Source: Stercoripulliclostridium_A sp963642145
GTDB taxonomy: Bacteria > Bacillota > Clostridia > Christensenellales > DTU072
Length of the DNA: 7,947 nt
Direction: 5' to 3'
NCBI GenBank assembly: GCA_963642145.1
Contig: CAVIFU010000060.1
Span: 1 to 7,947 of the forward strand
Part shown: positions 6,085 through 7,947 of the stretch, in pieces
Layout of the letters: each line of letters opens with the position of its first letter
How positions within the stretch are numbered: the stretch's first letter is position 1
Made by a program: the position numbers and the translations under genes
The notes under the pieces: generated by a model
Told to the model about the DNA's origin: nothing
What the model saw: the letters and a program-made list of their open reading frames with translations, nothing else
The model's database searches: none

Positions 6085-7211
6085 TGGAAATCACCTTGGA
6101 ACAACTTAACGCACTCGAAAAAGGAAGCTACGTCTTGTATGATATACGTTCCGAGCATGACCGCTCTTACGGCGCGATACCGGACGCGGTTGGCGTAAAC
6201 GCAGCCGATCTTATATTAGATCCGCCTCGAAACGACGGAAGAAAAATCATAATCTACTGCGCGCGCGGAGAGCAAAGTTTGGACGTGGCAGACGTCCTCG
6301 ATAGGAAGGGCTACTCCGCATACAGTCTGAAAGGCGGTTATACTGAATGGTTGAGAGAGGAATTCCGCAAAGGTATCGACGCCGATTTTTGCAAAAAGGC
6401 GGAACGCAGTTTGGAAACGACCTTCCGCACTAGTCTTCTCAGCCGATTTGTGCGCGCAATCAAGGACTACAAATTGATAAACAACGGCGACACCGTGGCA
6501 TGCTGTATTTCCGGCGGAAAGGACTCCATGCTAATGGCTAAGCTCTTTCAACAGTACAACAAGTATTCCGACATCGATTTCAACGTCAAGTACATCGTAA
6601 TGGACCCCGGGTACAACCGAGACAATCGCTCCGTCATAGAAGAAAACGCTCGACGTTTGAACGTGCCGATAAGCATATTCGAGTCAGATATTTTCGAATC
6701 CGTCTACAACGTGGATAAGTCTCCCTGCTACCTATGCGCCAGAATGCGCAGAGGCTACCTGTATAGCTTCGCGCGCGAAAGCGGTTGCAACAAAATAGCC
6801 CTCGGACACCACTACGATGACGTAATAGAAACAATCCTCATGGGTATGCTGTACGGCGCGCAAATACAAACCATGATGCCCAAACTGCATAGCACCAACT
6901 TCGAAGGTATGGAACTCATACGCCCTATGTACCTCATACGCGAAAAGGATATTAAGGCTTGGCGCGACGCCAACGACCTACACTTTATACAGTGCGCCTG
7001 TAAGTTTACCGATACCTGCACCACCTGCAACAACGGCGAAAATCATTCTAAGCGTCAAGAGATAAAAGAGCTTATTCAGGCACTCAAACTCAAGAATCCG
7101 GATGTCGAAAAGTGCATTTTCCGTAGCGTGGAGAACGTTTGCCTCGATACCGTCATAGCCTACAAAAAGGACGGCTCGAAACATAGCTTTTTGGATACAT
7201 ACGACGAATAA
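6084..7211 (+). CDS. ttcA: Rhodanese-TtcA fusion, predicted tRNA cytidine-32 2-thiolase
   Basis: A 375-residue two-domain protein. Residues about 1-95 form a rhodanese domain with the active-site loop CARGEQS (nucleophile C59) and the terminal GGYTEWL (84-90). From about 115 on there is a PP-loop ATPase of the TtcA type: SGGKDS (143-148), CYLC (215-218) followed by ARMRRGYLYSFA, and GHHYDDVIET (241-250) with MMPKL. TtcA adenylates C32 of certain tRNAs and replaces its oxygen with sulfur, using an Fe-S cluster held by the CxxC and a later cysteine. Here the later region is unusually cysteine-rich (C304, C306, C312, C315). The fused rhodanese probably carries the persulfide (inferred). The start at 6084 is chosen because it overlaps the tcdA stop by one base and immediately precedes the rhodanese fold; the same frame is open further upstream (from 5838), but that part overlaps tcdA and resembles no domain. 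Other PP-loop thiolases (TtuA/NcsA) are less likely. Confidence 0.92.
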   Translation: MEITLEQLNALEKGSYVLYDIRSEHDRSYGAIPDAVGVNAADLILDPPRNDGRKIIIYCARGEQSLDVADVLDRKGYSAYSLKGGYTEWLREEFRKGIDADFCKKAERSLETTFRTSLLSRFVRAIKDYKLINNGDTVACCISGGKDSMLMAKLFQQYNKYSDIDFNVKYIVMDPGYNRDNRSVIEENARRLNVPISIFESDIFESVYNVDKSPCYLCARMRRGYLYSFARESGCNKIALGHHYDDVIETILMGMLYGAQIQTMMPKLHSTNFEGMELIRPMYLIREKDIKAWRDANDLHFIQCACKFTDTCTTCNNGENHSKRQEIKELIQALKLKNPDVEKCIFRSVENVCLDTVIAYKKDGSKHSFLDTYDE

Positions 7212-7221
7212 GGAGAACAAT

Positions 7222-7617
7222 ATGAAAATTACATCGGAATCTATCAAGGAAGCATTGTCGGGATTTGCCTCCGTGCGCGAACCCATGGAAGACGTGGTCA
7301 TCATTGCTCCCTCATACTTTTTGCCGGACAGCCACGACGGCATCGCTATCTCTATACGGCATAATGATGACGGCGACATAGAGTTATCCGACTGCCATAC
7401 CGTATACGATTACTTTGACAACCTCGATATAGAACCCGATTTCGGCACGATGAGCGTCAAGGAAATCATGTACTCGTTCGGTATAGAAGTAAACGCGACA
7501 ACGTTAACTAAACTAATCGACGGCGAGTGCTCCGCCTACGGCTTAAACAGAGCAATTGCCGACTTTGTCCAAGCTCTCACCTATATAACCTATGCAATAT
7601 CCAAGAAATTAGAGTAG
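7222..7617 (+). CDS. Small DUF1828-like protein of unknown function
   Basis: A 131-residue soluble, acidic protein without signal peptide or membrane segment. The layout resembles DUF1828: an N-terminal helix, then beta-strands with VVIIAPSYFLPDSHDGIAIS (25-44), an 'ELSDCHTVYDYF' strand-turn (54-65), a helical part with GIEVNATTLT (87-96) and a final helix ADFVQALTYITYAI (113-126). The family match is from memory of its pattern and is only moderately certain; its biochemical function is not established. The SD AAGGAG (7210-7215) overlaps the stop codon of the preceding gene and is 6 nt from the ATG; the intergenic gap is 10 nt, so it is the third gene of the tcdA operon. There is no internal promoter that I can see. 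A role in tRNA modification would be guilt by association only. Confidence 0.8.
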   Translation: MKITSESIKEALSGFASVREPMEDVVIIAPSYFLPDSHDGIAISIRHNDDGDIELSDCHTVYDYFDNLDIEPDFGTMSVKEIMYSFGIEVNATTLTKLIDGECSAYGLNRAIADFVQALTYITYAISKKLE

Positions 7618-7641
7618 TCACTCAATACGCGCTTCTTTCGT

Positions 7642-7658
7642 GTAACGACATGCGTTAC
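7642..7658. repeat. Short perfect inverted repeat after the operon
   Basis: GTAACG (7642-7647) and CGTTAC (7653-7658) flank a 5-nt centre, 24 nt after the stop of the DUF1828-like gene. There is no T-run, so it is not a terminator; it could be a 3' untranslated stem-loop or chance. Confidence 0.4.
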
Positions 7659-7740
7659 TTTGAAAAGTATAGAAGTCGCAACGTCGGAGAGAAAATCTTA
7701 TTCACAACAACTAAAAATCGCCCCCGAAGCGAGCGAAAAA

Positions 7741-7766
7741 CCGAGAGCAAAAACTCTCGGCTTTTT
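7741..7766. terminator. Bidirectional terminator of the tcdA operon and the minus-strand genes
   Basis: CCGAGAG (7741-7747), loop CAAAAA, CTCTCGG (7754-7760) and a T-run (7762-7766); an A-run (7736-7740) on the other side supplies a U-tract for minus-strand transcripts. It lies 123 nt after the operon's last stop and directly after (3 nt) the stop of a short minus-strand ORF. Confidence 0.9.
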
Positions 7767-7769
7767 GTG

Positions 7770-7844
7770 TTATTCGTCATTTTCATGAGCCTTAAAAACT
7801 CTAAAAGCTGTCTGCAATGCTAAAAAATGTCTTGGGGTAAACAT
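7770..7844 (-). CDS. Possible 24-residue ORF coupled to the upstream minus-strand gene
   Basis: On the minus strand an ATG (7844-7842) overlaps by one base the TAA of the partial gene to the right (TAATG), with AAGGA 3 nt upstream. It encodes 24 residues starting MFTPRHFLALQ and ending KAHENDE, largely helix-prone and hydrophobic-basic before an acidic end. The stop (7770-7772) is 3 nt before the terminator hairpin. The arrangement copies that of tcdA and its downstream gene, but so short an ORF may be chance or a relic. No function can be given. Confidence 0.3.
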   Translation of the reverse strand: MFTPRHFLALQTAFRVFKAHENDE

Positions 7845-7947
7845 TATTCCTTATCGGAGTTGGTAAAATCCGAATCTATTGTGTCTTCCGAGTCTGTTTC
7901 GTAACCCGGGATGTCTTCGCTTAGATAGTGAGTGCGTTTAATGGCTT
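7844..7947 (-). CDS. C-terminal fragment of an unidentified minus-strand protein
   Basis: One minus-strand frame is open from the window edge (first full codon 7945-7943) for 33 codons to a TAA at 7846-7844; the other two minus frames close within nine codons. The peptide begins AIKRTHYLSEDIPGYE and continues as a strongly acidic, serine- and aspartate-rich, probably disordered tail ending in SDKE. Such tails are common at protein C-termini. The shared terminator at 7741-7766 supports a gene arriving from the right. The bulk of the gene is outside the window, so its identity cannot be judged. Confidence 0.5.
   Translation of the reverse strand, partial: AIKRTHYLSEDIPGYETDSEDTIDSDFTNSDKE

Noticed and set aside
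7527..7823. Plus-strand ORF of 98 codons over the operon end
   Set aside because: It starts inside the DUF1828-like gene in another frame and runs through the terminator hairpin; no SD and an unconvincing basic composition.
1..7947. Mobile element, CRISPR array, prophage, toxin-antitoxin pair, tRNA/rRNA or riboswitch
   Set aside because: No transposase, integrase, regularly spaced repeats, long terminal inverted repeats, tRNA-like cloverleaf or recognised riboswitch consensus was found on either strand.

Overview
The window looks like chromosomal DNA of an uncultured monoderm Clostridia-type (Firmicutes) bacterium. This is inferred from moderate GC, strong purine-rich Shine-Dalgarno (SD) sites before most genes, sigma-A type promoters with TATAAT/TATCAT -10 boxes, hairpin-plus-T-run terminators and a short lipoprotein signal peptide. 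I cannot name a species. No rRNA, tRNA, CRISPR array, transposase or phage gene is visible, and the genes do not differ obviously in composition.

Left to right: (1) a plus-strand EamA/DMT-family membrane transporter (206-1177) whose promoter sits so close to the ATG that the mRNA is probably leaderless; (2) a plus-strand cytoplasmic glycoside hydrolase family 2 enzyme (1284-3035) with its own promoter and a strong terminator; (3) a plus-strand secreted lipoprotein of unknown function (3382-4281), ending at a probably bidirectional terminator that faces (4) a minus-strand integral-membrane M50-like zinc peptidase (4441-5235); (5) a plus-strand operon of tcdA (5341-6084), a rhodanese-TtcA fusion (6084-7211) and a small DUF1828-like protein (7222-7617); (6) at the right edge, the C-terminal end of a minus-strand gene (stop at 7844), possibly followed by a 24-residue coupled ORF, converging on a second bidirectional terminator at 7741-7766.

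The most coherent functional unit is the tcdA operon. TcdA acts on the modified adenosine at tRNA position 37 and TtcA-type enzymes 2-thiolate cytidine 32, so both products are predicted to modify the anticodon loop. The second protein carries its own rhodanese (persulfide carrier) domain, which suggests a built-in sulfur supply. The operon is divergent from the M50-like gene, and the two promoters share one 7-bp TTGTCAA -35 block.

The most interesting regulatory details are that overlapping -35 element; the TAATG overlap between tcdA and the TtcA fusion, where a C(UUCG)G hairpin appears to bring a distant GGAGG to normal distance from the start codon; the leaderless or near-leaderless starts of two genes; and perfect palindromes at the M50-like leader and the lipoprotein promoter. 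I see no convincing wholly new defence or mobile system here.
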